A DNA stretch of 64,000 nucleotides from Ampelocalamus luodianensis (GCA_036346255.1 CM070620.1:28021609-28085608); one strand, 5' to 3'; shown: positions 35,076-47,838, counted from the stretch's first letter. Numbers and translations: made by a program. The notes: generated from the letters alone by a model not told the origin.

Positions 35076-36600
35076 TCAATCTAGAAGATATCTAATACCC
35101 ATAGCTCTTGTGTGCGCCACATGCTTAGGCTGTGGGAGAGGCTTCGTCAAAGGATCTGAAACATTCAAATCCGTGTGTATTTTGCATATCTTTAAATCTC
35201 CTCGATTAAGGATCTCTCGAATGAGATGAAACCGCCGCAGTATGTGTTTGTTCTTTTGGTGATTCCTCGGCTCCTTAGCTTGCGCAATGGGCCCCACTGT
35301 TATCACAGTAAAGATCCAGAGGACTGCACGCACTAGGAACCACACCTAGTTCAGTTATGAACTTCCTTATCCAAACACCTTCCTTTGCCGCTCGAAGCCG
35401 CAATGTACTCGGCCTCCGTTGTAGAGTCGCACGCCTCTCGCTTGGAACTCTTCCAACTTACCGCACCACCGCTCAAAAGGAACACAAAACCCGATTGTGA
35501 TTTGTAATCATCTTTGTCGGTTTGGAAGCTTGCATCGGTGTAACCATTTACAACGAGCTCTTCCTCACCTCCGTAGACTAGGAACACATCCTTAGTTCTT
35601 CTCAAATACTTGAGAATGTTTTTAACCGCTGTCCAGTGACTCTCACTGGATCAGCCTGGTATCTGCTCGTAACACTTAGAGCATAGGAAACATCTCAAGT
35701 AGTACACATCATAGCATACATGATAGATCCAATGGCCGAAGCATATGGAATCTTACTCATGCGATCTCGCTCATCAGTTGTCGAAGGACACTGAGTCTTG
35801 CCAAGATTTATGCCATGAGACATGGGCAAGAACCCTTTCTTTGCCTCCTCCATGTTGAACCGTTTCAACACTTTGTCAATGTAAGTACTCTGGCTTAATC
35901 CTATTAGCCTTTTTGATCTATCTCTATAGATCTTAATACCCAAAATATATGCCGCTTCCCTAAGTCCTTCATTGAGAAACTATTTTTGGTGAGGTCTTAA
36001 CGGACTCGAGCATAGGAATATCATTTCCAATCGAATATGTCATCTACATATAAGATTAGAAATACGAGTGAGCTCCCACTTGTCTTCTTGTAAACACAAG
36101 ATTCTTCTTCGCTTTTGATGAAGTCAAACCCTTTGACCACTTCATCAAAACGAATGTTCCAACTCCGAGATGCTTGCTTCAATCCATAAATGGATTTTTG
36201 AAGTTTGCATACTTTTCTAGCATTGTTTGGATCGACAAAACCCTCGGCCGTATCATATACACGTCCTCGGTTAAATTTCCATTAAGGAAAGCCGTTTTGA
36301 CATCCATCCGCCATATCTCATAGTCGAAATATGCAGAATAGCTAGAATGATCCGTATTGATTTAAGCATCGCTACAGTGAGAAAGTCTCATCGTAGTCAA
36401 CTCCTTGAACTTGCCGAAACCTTTTGCGACAAGTCGAGCTTTATGGATATGAACATTTCCATCCATATCAATCTTCCTTTGTAGATCCATTTGCACTCTA
36501 TGGTTTTAACACCATCAAAGGGTCAACCAAATTCCAAACTTGATTGTCTCCCATGAATGCTATCTCGGATCTCATGGCACTATGCCATTTCTCGTAGCTG
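35076..36600 (-). pseudogene. Copia reverse transcriptase and RNase H
   Basis: RT is spread over frames from about 36,560 to 35,690. Its C-terminal frame carries GIKIYRDRSKRLIGLSQSTY then IDKVLKRFNMEEAKKGFLPM and YASAIGSIMYAM. RNase H (35,605-35,076) has VNGYTDASFQTDKDDYKSQS, VSWKSSKREACDSTTEAEYI and the C-terminal DPLTKPLPQPKH. These match the BARE/Angela group. Frame changes occur at about 35,690, 35,605 and 35,345, and more in the N-terminal RT half. Confidence 0.88.
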
Positions 36601-36849
36601 GTCCATCATTGCTTCCGCATAGGTCGTAGGCTCATCATTGTCTAACAATAATATATCTCGTGCATTGCGGAGCCTTCCGACCTTCGTGGTGGTGGTGCTT
36701 CCTTTGCCATGGGTTCCTCAACTTGTTCTCGCCACATGGGCATCATTCGTCGAGTCTTCCCGATTGGTTCATCTTGAACTTCTTCAAGCCGCACTGTTCT
36801 TCCACTTGTCTCCCTGTTGAGAAACTCTTTCTCTAGGAAAACACCACTG

Positions 36850-37800
36850 AGCGACAAACACTTTGCCCTCTAGTCGGTTGTAGAAGTAATATCCAAAGGT
36901 TTCCTCGGATATCCCACGAAAATGCATTTATCCGACTTGGGTGTGAGCTTTTCCGATCAGTAGTCGCTGACAAACGCCTCACATCCCCAAATCTTTAGAA
37001 AAGACAAACGTGACTCTTCCTATCCATATCTCATATGGTGTCTTAACTACGGATTTAGACGGTACCTATTAAGTGTGAAAGCTGCCGCTTTCTAGAGCGT
37101 AACCCCAAAAGGATAATGGTAAACTGATCGGCTCATCATCGATCGAACCATGTCCAACAAGGTCCGACACGCGCTCGGATACCCCGTTTCTTTGAGGCGT
37201 TCGGCGGTGTTAGCCGTGGAACAATTCCACAACTCTTGGATGATTGCTAAATTCATGACTCAAATACTCGCCACCACGATCGATCGCAGAGCCTTAATTT
37301 TCTTGGCACGTTGATTTTCAACCTCATTCGGAACTCTTTGAACTTTTCAAAAGTTTCGACTTATGCTTCATTAAGTAGACATAACCATATCTACTAAAAT
37401 CATCGATGAAAGTTATGAAGTAATGAAATCCACCTCTAGCGATCGTGCTCATTGGTCCACATACATCAAGATGTATGATTTTCAACAAGTCCGACGCCTC
37501 TCAAAAGAACCTTTGAGAGGTGATTTGGTCATCTTACCAAGCAAACAAGCTTCACATGTCTCGTATGATTCAAAATCAAACGGTTAGAAGACCATCGACA
37601 TGGAGCTTCTTTATGCGCTTTTCACTTATGTGACCCAAACGACAATGCCAAACATAGGTGGGATTCAAATAATTAGGTCGAAGTCTTTTAGCATTTATGT
37701 TAAAGATAGGCGCATCATCAAGATTTAAAATAAATAACCCATTCACAATGGGCAAAAGCCATAAACATTCCATTTTTGGAGATCAAACAACCATTGTCTT
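36850..37800 (-). pseudogene. Copia integrase with pre-integrase domain
   Basis: The GAG-pre-integrase part (37,773-37,576) reads NPTYVWHCRLGHISEKRIKK, containing the H...H of the zinc-binding region. The core to about 36,900 is fragmented, with recognisable YSRYG-like and SNRGGEYL-like segments on the minus strand. Function is cDNA integration. Confidence 0.75.
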
Positions 37801-37999
37801 TACTTGCAAATGAATAACCATCTCTCATCAAACATGAGGGGATAAAATGTTTCGACTCATACTAGGAACATAATAACAATTATTCAATTCCATAATAAAT
37901 CTTGAAGGAAGCTGAAGTTGCATGGTGCCGACGGTCAACGCAAAGAACCCTTGCTTTATTTCCGACGCTAAAATCAACTTCACCTCTTGCGACTCCTCT

Positions 38000-38971
38000 A
38001 CTTCTTATTAGCCCTCATCGAGTTGCAAATGTGAGCAATCGATCCGGTATCAAATACCCAAGAGTTAATAGGAGAATCTGCGAGAAAAATGTCTAAAACA
38101 TTTATGACAAGTGTACCATGGGTGGAAGTCTTACTTCCACCTTCTTCTTGCATTCATCGGAATCCATGTACTTCTTGCGCTTTCTCTTCCGGTGGCGCTT
38201 TACAATAGAAGCATACTGTCTCACTCCGAGTCCAAAGATTAGGCTTAGGCGTTGGCTTGAGATCATATCTTTAACCTTGCCCTTATTATTTGGCCATGGC
38301 TTCTTACCCTTTTCTTGAAGCTAGACTTGTTCTCGCATGACCATCACATGGCTAGGCCCCGCACACTTCTTAATGTCACTCTCTGCTGTTTTGAGCATCC
38401 CACAAAGCTCATTAAGGCCCTTATCCGCCCCATGCATATGGTAGTTCGAAATGAAATGCCCATAGCTAGGTGGAAGAGACGCTAAATGAAATCAATTGCC
38501 AACTCTTGGCCAATTGGAAAACCAAGTTTATCCAAAGTCCGATCAGAACCAACCATTTTGATCACATGTGGGCCTACGGGTGCACCTTACGTTAACTTGC
38601 ATTCCGAAAAGCCTTAGAGACATTGAACCGCTTCGATCGGCCCGTGTCCGAACATGTCCTTAAGCGCTATGATCATATCATACGCTTCCGATCCTCAAAC
38701 CGCTTTTGAAGGTTAGGTTCCATGCATGCAAGCATAAGACACTAATCTCAAGAGAGTCATCACATGCTTTCTTGTAGGCATTTTTAACAAAGCAGCAGAC
38801 GCATTGTTAGCGTGTTCTTCGGGATTGGGGTGTCCGAACGTTTTCCTTTTTATCCGCCTCGAGAACAATTCTCAAAGTTACGGACCAAATCGAATAGTTT
38901 GTTCCATTTAATTTCTCTTTCTCAAGAATCGATCGCAAAGCAAAAGGGTGTGCGTGGTTGCTAGATGCCAT
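38000..38971 (-). pseudogene. Copia gag
   Basis: Starts at ATG 38,971: MASSNHAHPFALRSILEKEK then LNGTNYSIWSVTLRIVLEAD, the characteristic gag start of BARE/Angela elements. The frame is broken after about 55 codons. Later gag sequence continues in other frames to about 38,100. Confidence 0.82.
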
Positions 38972-39049
38972 TGATCTACAATAGGAAATGCAAAATACTA
39001 AGACAAATAAAACCATGATAGAGTAAATCGTATTAAACAAATTTAATAG

Positions 39050-40352
39050 AATGTACTCCCACTAAAATCAACATCCTCTGTTGATTCTTAGCGATTCAAG
39101 ATCCGCAATTAACGAGTCTACTAGTGAGCTTTTGCATCACCGCTAGGAGACAAGGTAATCTGTAAGCAACACCTTGCTAATCATATCTCTATATGACTCT
39201 TGTTGTTGGGTGACATCTCTATGCCCTCGCCCAACCTTTATGCCCCAAGGCCCATAACCTTTATGATAACCTTGTTAAGTTCACCAATCCTTATGCATGT
39301 AAGTATCCGATACAAAACCCATCTAGTCAAGGAAAGTTGATGGTGCCCTAATTTTATAGACCCACCATCAATTTACAAGACATGGGATGGTGCAAAGTTT
39401 AATTGGGAGGGCATATGTTTAACTTAACATTTTGTGAGGGATCACTATACTTCTACCATTCAAACATGCATAGGAGTAAAACAATAGGAATAGCATTCAC
39501 AGTTGTGACTCAAGATGGCCCATTTTCTCATGGTGATCTCCATCGCCATAGAATCATCCACCATGATGATCTCCATCTCCATGGTTCATGTGTGCCATCC
39601 TCCAAGTGATGTGTCCTCCGAGTACTACTATAAGCTATTACTCATAACAACTAGTAATAAAATACATGGATACTAGGAATCATCACAAGTCGGCACGCAG
39701 CCGTTAATACAATACTTTGACAACACAATGGCTCCACTGTGTTGCGAACCCATGACTCGCAGTCATGAAAATATTACAAACATGCATCACATACACATTA
39801 GGCCATATCTGGTCACATACATCCTGCAAAAACAAGTTATGCATAGAATCGCAATCCACGGATAAGGGGTCGAGGGTTTCCCATAAGGCGTCCGGACCTT
39901 CGTAAAAACAGAGATCCAATTTATGCAATTTTTACATAGGATTTTGATCGGCAAATCATATTTACCACAAATCGACTCATCGTTCGATTCGACCAATTAG
40001 TATCGATCTTCGCATGCCGCAACCGGTTTTACGTGTCACCGTCTACCCCGATGGCGAATCCGACCGGTAGGGTATGTTGTTTCACGACCTTAGCGGCATG
40101 ATCACGGTACATCGATTATTAATCTAGGTTCGATTCGATCAATCATATTGATCTTCGCATTCGCAATCGGTTTTACGTGTCACCGTCTACACCCGATGGC
40201 GAATCCGACCGGTAGGGGTATGTTGTTTCACGACCTTAGCAAAGCATGATCACGAAACCGATCAATCCATTACGTAACTATACAATCGATCACATCGATC
40301 ATACCGATTTACATATCGCCATATGCAAATCACCCGAACCTATAACATGACA
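39050..40352 (-). other. Angela-like element leader, with a tandem duplication
   Basis: Long untranslated region between the primer site and gag, as is normal for this group. A block of about 105 bp beginning GATCTTCGCAT is present twice at about 40,004-40,108 and 40,150-40,254 (period about 144 bp). Both copies hold TTTTACGTGTCACCGTCTAC and GGCGAATCCGACCGGTAGGG. No coding sequence seen. Confidence 0.7.
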
Positions 40353-40370
40353 GCAACCGCTCTGATACCA
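40353..40370 (-). other. Primer-binding site (initiator tRNA-Met) of the Angela-like element
   Basis: The minus strand reads TGGTATCAGAGCGGTTGC, one base after the 5' LTR end. Confidence 0.92.
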
Positions 40371-40371
40371 C

Positions 40372-41692
40372 TGTAGGGCAACGGGTAGGCTACACTAGCG
40401 CAAATTAAAAATTCTACCCGTAAACCAAGATCACTGCAGTTATAGATCACGGTCTTACCACTAGACGCCGCAGTGCGGAAGTTGATGCGGCGTCGTCGGG
40501 CGATGTAGTCGTACCAAGTTGATGCGAGACGTCGGCGAGTAGTCGTACTACTTCCTCGTCCTCGCCGTGGCGCCCCACGCACAACTCCTTTCTTGCGGTT
40601 CGTCCCAACGCCACGCATGCGGCGCCTTCAAAGGTATCCACACGTACGGGAGGAAGCGACACACGCCGGACTACTAGATCCGCGTGAACGACTAGGGCGT
40701 GGGAGGGGTGGCGGCCAGGGTTTGGGGATGTCACGAAAAACTCAACCCTTAACCGAGGCGCCGCCTCCTTTTATAGACGCCTTATAATGGGCTTCTACGA
40801 ATAGAGGCCCATTAGGACTCAATGCCCGATCTAATTCGGATCCAATCCGAATTAGGCTTGCACCTTAAGTGTGTGACCCTATGGTTCACGTATGTTGGAC
40901 ATGACGCAAGTACACATACTTGGTCAATAGTTGGTAGCGGCCTCTAGCAAGACGTGCCAACTCCTAAACGCACGTAAAGATCATATCGGACGAACCATCA
41001 CAACGTTATGTACATGCCAATCCCTTTGCCTCACGATATTCGGTCGAGCTCCAAGTCGACCACTCTTTCTCGATCCGTGATCCGAATCCCTTACTAGGTT
41101 AACTCTTAACCTTAAGTAGCATGACCATGCATTTCGGATCCGATCACTCGAGGGCCCAGAGATATCTCTCTCGGTAGAGAGGGCAAATCCCATCTCGATC
41201 GACCATGCCTCGCAAGCATGCTTCATGACAAACCCAAAGCTACCTTTATAACTACCCAGTTACGGAGTAGCGTTTGATAGCCCCTAAGTAGGTCTATTCA
41301 CATCTCAAGTACATGCGACAATCTCAGGTCTAAGAACAAGGCGTACACATTGTGTAGAGAGAACCATAAGTATAAAAGCTATGTCTCATGTTGGGTCGGT
41401 CCAACCCCATGTTCTAAACATGTGTCCACATTATTGGTTTGACATCTCCATGTCTATGACCTGTGAAACATGGTCATCAACCGATACATGTGCTAATCCA
41501 TCATTCACGTGTGTCCTCACATGAACTCCGACTAGGGACAACTTTAGAATAACCATACAAGTAAAGAGTTTCACAAACAAGTCACATACTTGTTAATCAA
41601 CACAAAGGCAATATTCAAGGAACATTTATTAAATCATGGATACAATGAAATATCATCATCAATATGATTGCCTCTAGGGCATATCTCCGACA
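40372..41692 (-). repeat. 5' LTR of the Angela-like copia element
   Basis: 1321 bp; the minus strand starts TGTCGGAGATATGCCC (one base different from the 3' LTR's TGTTGG) and ends GCCCTACA. Confidence 0.93.
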
Positions 41693-43735
41693 TAGTCGTC
41701 CTCTGAAAGCACGCCATAAGAAGATTTTGTACTTGTGTGGTATTGATCTGTGCCAAGCATATCCTGACGATGTCCAATTTATGTCGTGGAAAGAGAGGAG
41801 CTTGTACACTTCCAAAGTAGTAATTTCAGCCTTGTTTGAGATCATGACTCGTCGGTCCAAAACTCCTTGTTGTAGTTGCAGTTCTGAAAGAATGTGTAAT
41901 AAGGTCTCATATTCCAAGAGCGCCTGTTGTGATAGAACCGGGTGTAATGACACTGCCCAATTGTTGTTAGTGAATTGCGAGCTAACAGTGCAATTCTGAT
42001 TGGTGGCAAAAGTGAATATAGTTGGTAGACGTAAGTATAGTCGCCCAGATGGCGTCCAATGATCTTTCCAGAACAATGTAGTCTGTCCCCCTCCAATTAT
42101 GACTATGGTCATTTGTGTGGTCATTTCAATGACGGATGATAATTTTTTCCAGATCGCCGTGTCACTTGGACGATGTTGCAATTGTATGCTATTTCGAAAA
42201 TATTGATGTCTTAACCAGAGGAAGCAAGGCTCAGTTGAGTTTGATAGTAGCTTCCCTGTTGTTTTTATGATTAATGCTTTGTTGTGATTCCGGAGATCAC
42301 GAATCCCCAAACCTCCTTGTTCCTTGGGCAGTAATACAGTTGACCAAGCTACTAGGCAGTGTCCGCCGTGTACCTCTCTATTTCTTTTCCAAAGAAAAGC
42401 TCTTCTAATTTTATCAAGCGCTTGTATATTGCGTTCTGGCCATTGGAGGCAACTCATGTAATAAGTAGGTATGACTGATAGCACAGTGTTTATCATCTGC
42501 ACTCTGCCACCCCATGATAGTAGCCCGGGTATCCAACCTGCCAGTCTTCTGTCTATTTTGTCGATGATCGGTTGTAGCAAATTGTGAGGGACCTTGCTAG
42601 TGGAAAGCGGTAACCCTAAGTAATTACAAGGCAGCGAACTGATTGAACATTGCAAGGTGGCAGCTGCCAGGGTGGCGTCTTGATGTGTCATGTGGATGGG
42701 TACAAATGTACTCTTGTGATAATTAATCTTCAAACCTGAAAAACTTGTAAATGATTCCAGGAGCTCTTTAAGAACCAGTGCTTGGTGTGTTGTACCCTTG
42801 AGTAAGATTAAGGTGTCATCTGCGTATTGCAATGTGGGAGGAGTCTGCTGTGCATCCAGGGGGTGTAAGATTAGTCCATCTACGTGAGCTTGTTGTAATA
42901 ATCTCTGCAGAACATCTACGACCAGTATGAATAAATATGGAGAGAGTGGATCTCCTTGTCGGACCCCACGTTTGTAGCAGATTTGATTGCCTACCACACC
43001 ATTGACCATAATCTGTGCTTTGCCGGATGAAAGAATAGTATGCATCCAGTTAATCCATCTGCTGTCAAAGCCTCGGTGTTGTAGTATCATCATAAGGCAG
43101 CCCCAATCTATTGTGTCAAAAGCCTTATGGAAATCTAACTTGAGCACAATCATTGGTTTTTTCCTTCTCAAGGCACATTGGACTAGTTCTGAAGCTAGTA
43201 AGAAGTTTTCAGTGATTGATCTTTTTTTGATAAAGCTAGATTGCATGTGATCAATGAGATCTGATATTCTCGGTTGCAGTCTGTTGGCCAGGACTTTGCT
43301 TATGAGTTTGGGTATACTATGAAGAAGCGAGATAGGCCTGAAGTCACTTATTTGTACTGGTGACTCAATCTTTGGTATCAATGTAATGTAAGAATTATTC
43401 ACCCCTGAGAGATCAATATTAGTGGCATGTAGATCCGCAAAGACTTGTAATAGTTCAGGTTTTAAAGTGTGCATGAACTTCTTGTAGAACTCATTCGTGA
43501 ACCCATCTGACCCTGGACTTTTGTTGTTTGGGGAATGTAAGATTGCATTGGTTATCTCTTGCCAAGTAAAATGTGATGAAAGAGACTGCAAAGTTTGATC
43601 TTGCTGGTATAGGCGATTAAGGTCAATCGTTGAGAGCCCTGGAACTGACGTACTAAACAAATCCCTGAAATAATCGGTAGCAATCTTTAGCTTTGTATCA
43701 TTGTCATAATGTTCAATTCCATCCTTGATCAGCAC
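41693..43735 (-). pseudogene. LINE ORF2 reverse transcriptase
   Basis: A 680-codon open stretch. In order: NNKSPGSDGFTNEFYKKF; FRPISLLHSIPKLISKVLAN; FIKKRSITENFLLASELV; KLDFHKAFDTIDWGCLM; RGVRQGDPLSPYLFILVVD; the catalytic YADDTLILLK (about 42,815); then GLKINYHKS, NYLGLPLS and the zf-RVT lead-in HKYKIFLWRAFRG. These are the seven RT blocks of plant L1-type LINEs. The frame is uninterrupted, in contrast with neighbouring relics. The open stretch ends because the copia LTR begins at 41,692. Endonuclease is absent. Confidence 0.95.
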
Positions 43736-43761
43736 CTTGATGTTATTCTTTCATCATACTT

Positions 43762-45700
43762 CATATATAGCCATTGGTTGTATGTAAACTTGTATGCACT
43801 GTCTCCTTCGAGAAATGGAAGTTACAGCTCACGAAAATGTTATCATCCTAGGATCTGCGACTTTCGAGACCCTATCCCGGAATTCTCAATTCCCAAGCAG
43901 AGCAGCTTTCGCAACCTTGCCTCTGCAGTTTGCACACTGAATTCACATCAGATGTAACCGGAACACTTAATTCCAAGAAATATCAGAAGCTGATGCGGAT
44001 GCAACTCCAGCAAATTTGATTCCAGCCTAGAACCAGAAAGACAATTGAAACCACAAAAAAACGAGCATTTGCATCGCATTCGCTGGACTGAAATGAACGG
44101 ATAGGCTCTCCACTTCCATTCATTTATGGCTCTTGGAACGAACCAAACCTAACGAGCCCTAGCTACTTCTACAGATCCACGCGACCTAACGCACCCCAAC
44201 CTTTTCAGTTTTTGTTTTTTGCTGGATACCAACAAACTCGTTTCGCGAGGAAGTTGCTTCCGAGTTCCGAAAAGGGTCTCCACTCTTCAGTCTCAGTGAG
44301 GAGAGGTGCTGTTGCTTTTTCGTTGACACTTGAGGGCGGCGATGGCGATTGCTCCCTGTCTCTGCTGGCTGGTCGCCTGGTCCCCTGCTTGGCGTTGATT
44401 TCAGTCGTCGCCAATGGCGGCATAGCAGTTACCTCTGGAGCATATGCGTCCGAACTGTGTGGATTTTTGGGAAATTATAGATCCGTAGTAGCAGGTCAAG
44501 AACGTGCATGCTTGTTCTGAGTAACCTTTCCCTTGGAAAATTTGATTCCCTGCCGCTCCACCATATCAAGCTGAATGGCCTGCTTTGATGCCACTGAAAG
44601 ATCACTCCGTTGGCTTTTTTCTCAAACGAATTGGGGTGATGCATTCTTAAGCCAAGCCAAGAACAAGCATACTGCATGTACGTTTATTTTTTTGTCTGTA
44701 CTTCAAAACCGTATCGTCAGCTGTCACTAAAACTCTATATAGACGTAAGCACATCGAGAGTGTTTGCTGCAATCTTTGACTTCTAAAGATGGACAGGGAG
44801 CATAAAGCGTCGTGGATCATGCATGGTCCAAACCACTCACAGTTAGCACAGCAGGAACACTGCTCCCAGTCCCAGCAAGTCAAGGAACCGCCGGCACGAG
44901 TACTCTCTTTGCCGGGACACAGAACAGGAGCACCGCACGCCAAGATCGAATGTCAAAACTGCAACTCCTCATGCCTGCTCCGTTTGGGCTTGTGCATTTC
45001 AGTTACTCACTGGTTCGGCGCCATGAATGGCCGGGCGCCTAGCTTGCTGATGAGATCGATCGGCAGGGAAAGCTTCCAAAGTGGATCGATAATGGCGGGG
45101 GCCAACAGGCCAAGACCGAACCCGCAGGATGATGCATGCGATGCTGCTAGGAGGCTAGGAGATAGGGGTAGACGCTAATACTCCCAAAGGGGAAGGCTCG
45201 CGTGATGCAGAAGTAGTACTACCCTGAGGTTTGGCTGGTTTATTTCTAAAATTGTAAGAACATTGCCATTTGTGCGAGCGGTGTATATGTTACGCTGACG
45301 AGCGGGCTACATAAACAGCATGAAGAACTTTAGACCTTTCTGAAATACTAGGGGCGGAGTTGGGGTTTAAGATGCGTTCGAAAACTCTTTCGTTTTGAAA
45401 TTTATTTCGTTAGGGGGCGAAGGGCCCGAAATTACCGAATTTTAAATTTGGACGAAATTTAGCCGAAATTTGTCCAAATTCTAATGTTGTCGAATTTTCT
45501 TGAACGATACGTATTTATTTTGGATGGTAACGAAAGGAGCAAAATTTCTGAAATTTCGCCGAACCATGATTCGTATCCATTATGGATGGGGTGCTTTGAA
45601 TTAATTGATTGCACGCTCCTCGCCATATTCATGCAAGTTTTGTGGCGCCACACGTATTATGTATGTGTTGTGTTGATGTGTCCATTCCCTGGCCCACCCC
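43762..45700. other. Stretch without a recognised gene
   Basis: No protein signature found on either strand. At 45,380-45,570 there is AT-rich sequence with repeated CGAAATTT/AAATTTCG words. The part just upstream of 45,815 probably holds the promoter of the small gene, but I see no clear TATA box. Confidence 0.45.
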
Positions 45701-45814
45701 ATAACTCCATTGACGACCAAAAAACCAGAACAAAAAGGCAAGAGAAAGGCTCCCAAGCCTAGCCACCGAGAGAAGAGAGAAGAAAAGAAAAGAGGCCAGA
45801 CCGCCAGAGATAGA

Positions 45815-46132
45815 ATGGGGGACGCGCCATGCAACGTCGAGCCGCGCCGCCACCGGCTGCTGTGGCGTGGCCTCGGCCGCCGCCGTAAGATCCCCGTCGT
45901 CCGGCTCGGTGGCGGAGGCCGGGCCGGGGTTTTCCGTGGCCGCTTGCGCGGGCTCCTGCGGCGTCTCCGGCTGCGCTGGCTCCGGCGCGCCGTCGGCAGG
46001 CTGGCGGTGATCTACACGGAGGCGCTCGCGGGCCCGCCCGCGCCTCCCGGCGGGTCGTCGTGCCCGCCGTGGATCGGCGTGGAGCCGTGCTTCGCCACGC
46101 CGTTCGTGCCCACCACCCGGCCTTTCTGGTGA
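45815..46132 (+). CDS. Small basic plant protein of unknown function
   Basis: Intronless frame of 105 codons starting MGDAPCNVEP. An upstream ATG in the same frame (45,710) would add 35 low-complexity Lys/Arg/Glu residues; I prefer 45,815 because the conserved-looking part starts there. The protein has an N-terminal RRHRLLWRGLGRRRKIPVVR segment, an Arg/Leu-rich middle (RLRGLLRRLRLRWLRRAVGR), and a C-terminal PPWIGVEPCFATPFVPTTRP. The pattern (PVVRLGG, then a basic LRWL helix, then a C-terminal GVEPCF...PF...) resembles short uncharacterised proteins in many flowering plants; that is from memory of the family. No signal peptide or membrane segment is evident. It is GC-rich, as is usual for grass single-exon genes, and convergent with LSM1. 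Confidence 0.68.
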   Translation: MGDAPCNVEPRRHRLLWRGLGRRRKIPVVRLGGGGRAGVFRGRLRGLLRRLRLRWLRRAVGRLAVIYTEALAGPPAPPGGSSCPPWIGVEPCFATPFVPTTRPFW

Positions 46133-46249
46133 AGCGCCGCCGGCGCCTCGCCGTCCGTGGAAGAAGGCTTCTAGGCGGCGGCGGCGTCGCGACTCCCTAA
46201 CACCCCCAGCAAGTGACAAGAACTCTACCATCTACCGACCTCAAGAGGT

Positions 46250-47838
46250 ACAAACTCCGGTCAGGTGTAACCGCCAAACAAGACTAGTGATAGCCGATAG
46301 GCGTGGCCTTCGCATCATTTGCATGCATAAGACTTCTTAATTCTTATTCTTCTTGTTATTCTTTCTCGTTTCTTTTCGAAGCAAAGAAAAAAATTAAGAG
46401 CAATGTGTTTTTCCCTTCTAACCATCGGCCATCTTGATTAGATTCTTGTATTGACCGTGCTTGCCTCATATTCATATAATCTCAAATTCTCAATAGCGTG
46501 GCTGGTCTCAACTTTCTGCAATTAAGTTTACTTCATTCGATCAGGAAAAAAAGAACAGATGTCAAAAGAATTCGGCAGGGCAAAAACTAGAGGACGACGA
46601 TAGGAGGATTGTAGAGTTCCAGTGTCATGCGTTAAGGCAAAAGCTAGTGTGACGTAAAAAATCTAGTGACACAAATGAAACCAAATAATTGGGGTGGACC
46701 TTATCGATCTCCTGAGCATAAACGAGATATCTGCCTCGCATCGTAAAACGAGTATCTTCTTGCAAGATATGCTTATCGTAAAACGAGCATCTCACATTGC
46801 AAATTCTGTAGAAGAGATACATTATGGAGTACATCGGCAGTCACATTCCATTGTAAAAGTCATACTGTCCTTTTCCGACATCCCAAGTTTTTCATCTAAA
46901 GAGGGGAAAAACATCCGAAGTTTTTAAAGTAACAAACGTTGTTAGTACAAGAAATTGCCGAAACATTCGAATTTCTGCAGTGTCTTTGTGAGCACGGATG
47001 AACGGGAATACATCGATTTAACAGGTTAACGGCATGGGTCTAAGTACCAGACCACAGGGTTACTGAGATAAGAAGGTACACTGTCCTGTATAATTCCGTA
47101 CCCTGTGCTTGATTCTACTGTCTCACAACCACTTGAATGATTTTGTTATCTCATGTGTCATCACTCAATAGTGCCCAAGAAAGAACATGGTCTGTAAGTG
47201 GTGGTTTGACTCCATTGATGGGGCAAGTGGCTTACTGAACTTGTTCATCATGCAGGCATTAGGCATAATCAAATGTTGTGCAATTGCCATAATGTCCTTG
47301 TGCGATCTGATAGCTTGGTTTCACCAAAATATCCTCTTGACTGCACAATCAACACTCGATTCACTACCACTGAAAGCACCACATTCTTTTGAATGCGAGG
47401 AACTTCGAAAAGCACAAGAATTTATAATGACAGGTACTAGGAAAATAAAGTATACTCCCAAACCACGCAACCAGAGGATCACGACAACATTGAAGGCAGG
47501 GGTGTACTAACCGTGCAGATCACATGTTCTTGGATCCTTTAGAACAGTCATGGAAATATGGAATCATTTGTTCCAAATTATAGATGAGACCAGAACCAGG
47601 AAATCGATCAATTAATCTTTTACAACTGCAAAGTACAAACTGCAATAGAAGCTTCCCAATGGCTCCTCAGGAGCTCTTAACAACACCATCATGTTACTAC
47701 AGAAGAATTTGCCAGGTGAAAGCTTTCAATCCAACGCCAAACACAACACAATGGAATAAGGTTTCTGTTTCCATGTAGCAGAAGCCGCCTATAAAAAACT
47801 TGCAGCTTCAGTGGGAACAGCTACCTGTCCATCGGGCG
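46250..47838. other. Intergenic stretch between two convergent genes
   Basis: Presumably holds the 3' UTRs of both genes. At 46,715-46,800 there is a repeated TCGTAAAACGAG word within about 90 bp. A 107-codon plus-strand open stretch at 47,187-47,510 shows no recognisable domain and I do not call it a gene. Confidence 0.5.

Larger units (their letters stand above)
33747..41692 (-). mobile_element. Angela/BARE-like Ty1/copia retrotransposon, TSD TAGTC
   Basis: Two LTRs (33,747-35,055 and 40,372-41,692), a tRNA-Met primer site, a leader, gag, integrase, RT and RNase H in minus-strand order, and a polypurine tract. Identical TAGTC flanks it (33,742-33,746 and 41,693-41,697). The LTR start TGTTGGAGATATGCCCTAGA and following AGGCAATCAT resemble the barley BARE-1/wheat Angela/rice RIRE1 group. 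The order IN before RT marks it as copia. Coding frames are broken by numerous small indels. Confidence 0.94.
33134..43749 (-). mobile_element. 5'-truncated LINE (L1-type) interrupted by a copia element
   Basis: Minus-strand LINE with ORF2 reverse transcriptase, C-terminal zinc-binding domain, 3' UTR and a short A tail (33,132-33,140 as T's). Both sides carry TTCATCATACTT (33,122-33,133 and 43,750-43,761), a typical LINE target duplication, sharing some T's with the tail. The 5' end at 43,749 lies between the endonuclease and RT domains, so endonuclease and ORF1 are missing. This is a 5'-truncated insertion from incomplete reverse transcription. Confidence 0.9.

Noticed and set aside
47187..47510. 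107-codon plus-strand open frame
   Set aside because: No recognisable domain, ordinary AT-rich composition, and it lies where the LSM1 3' flank is expected.
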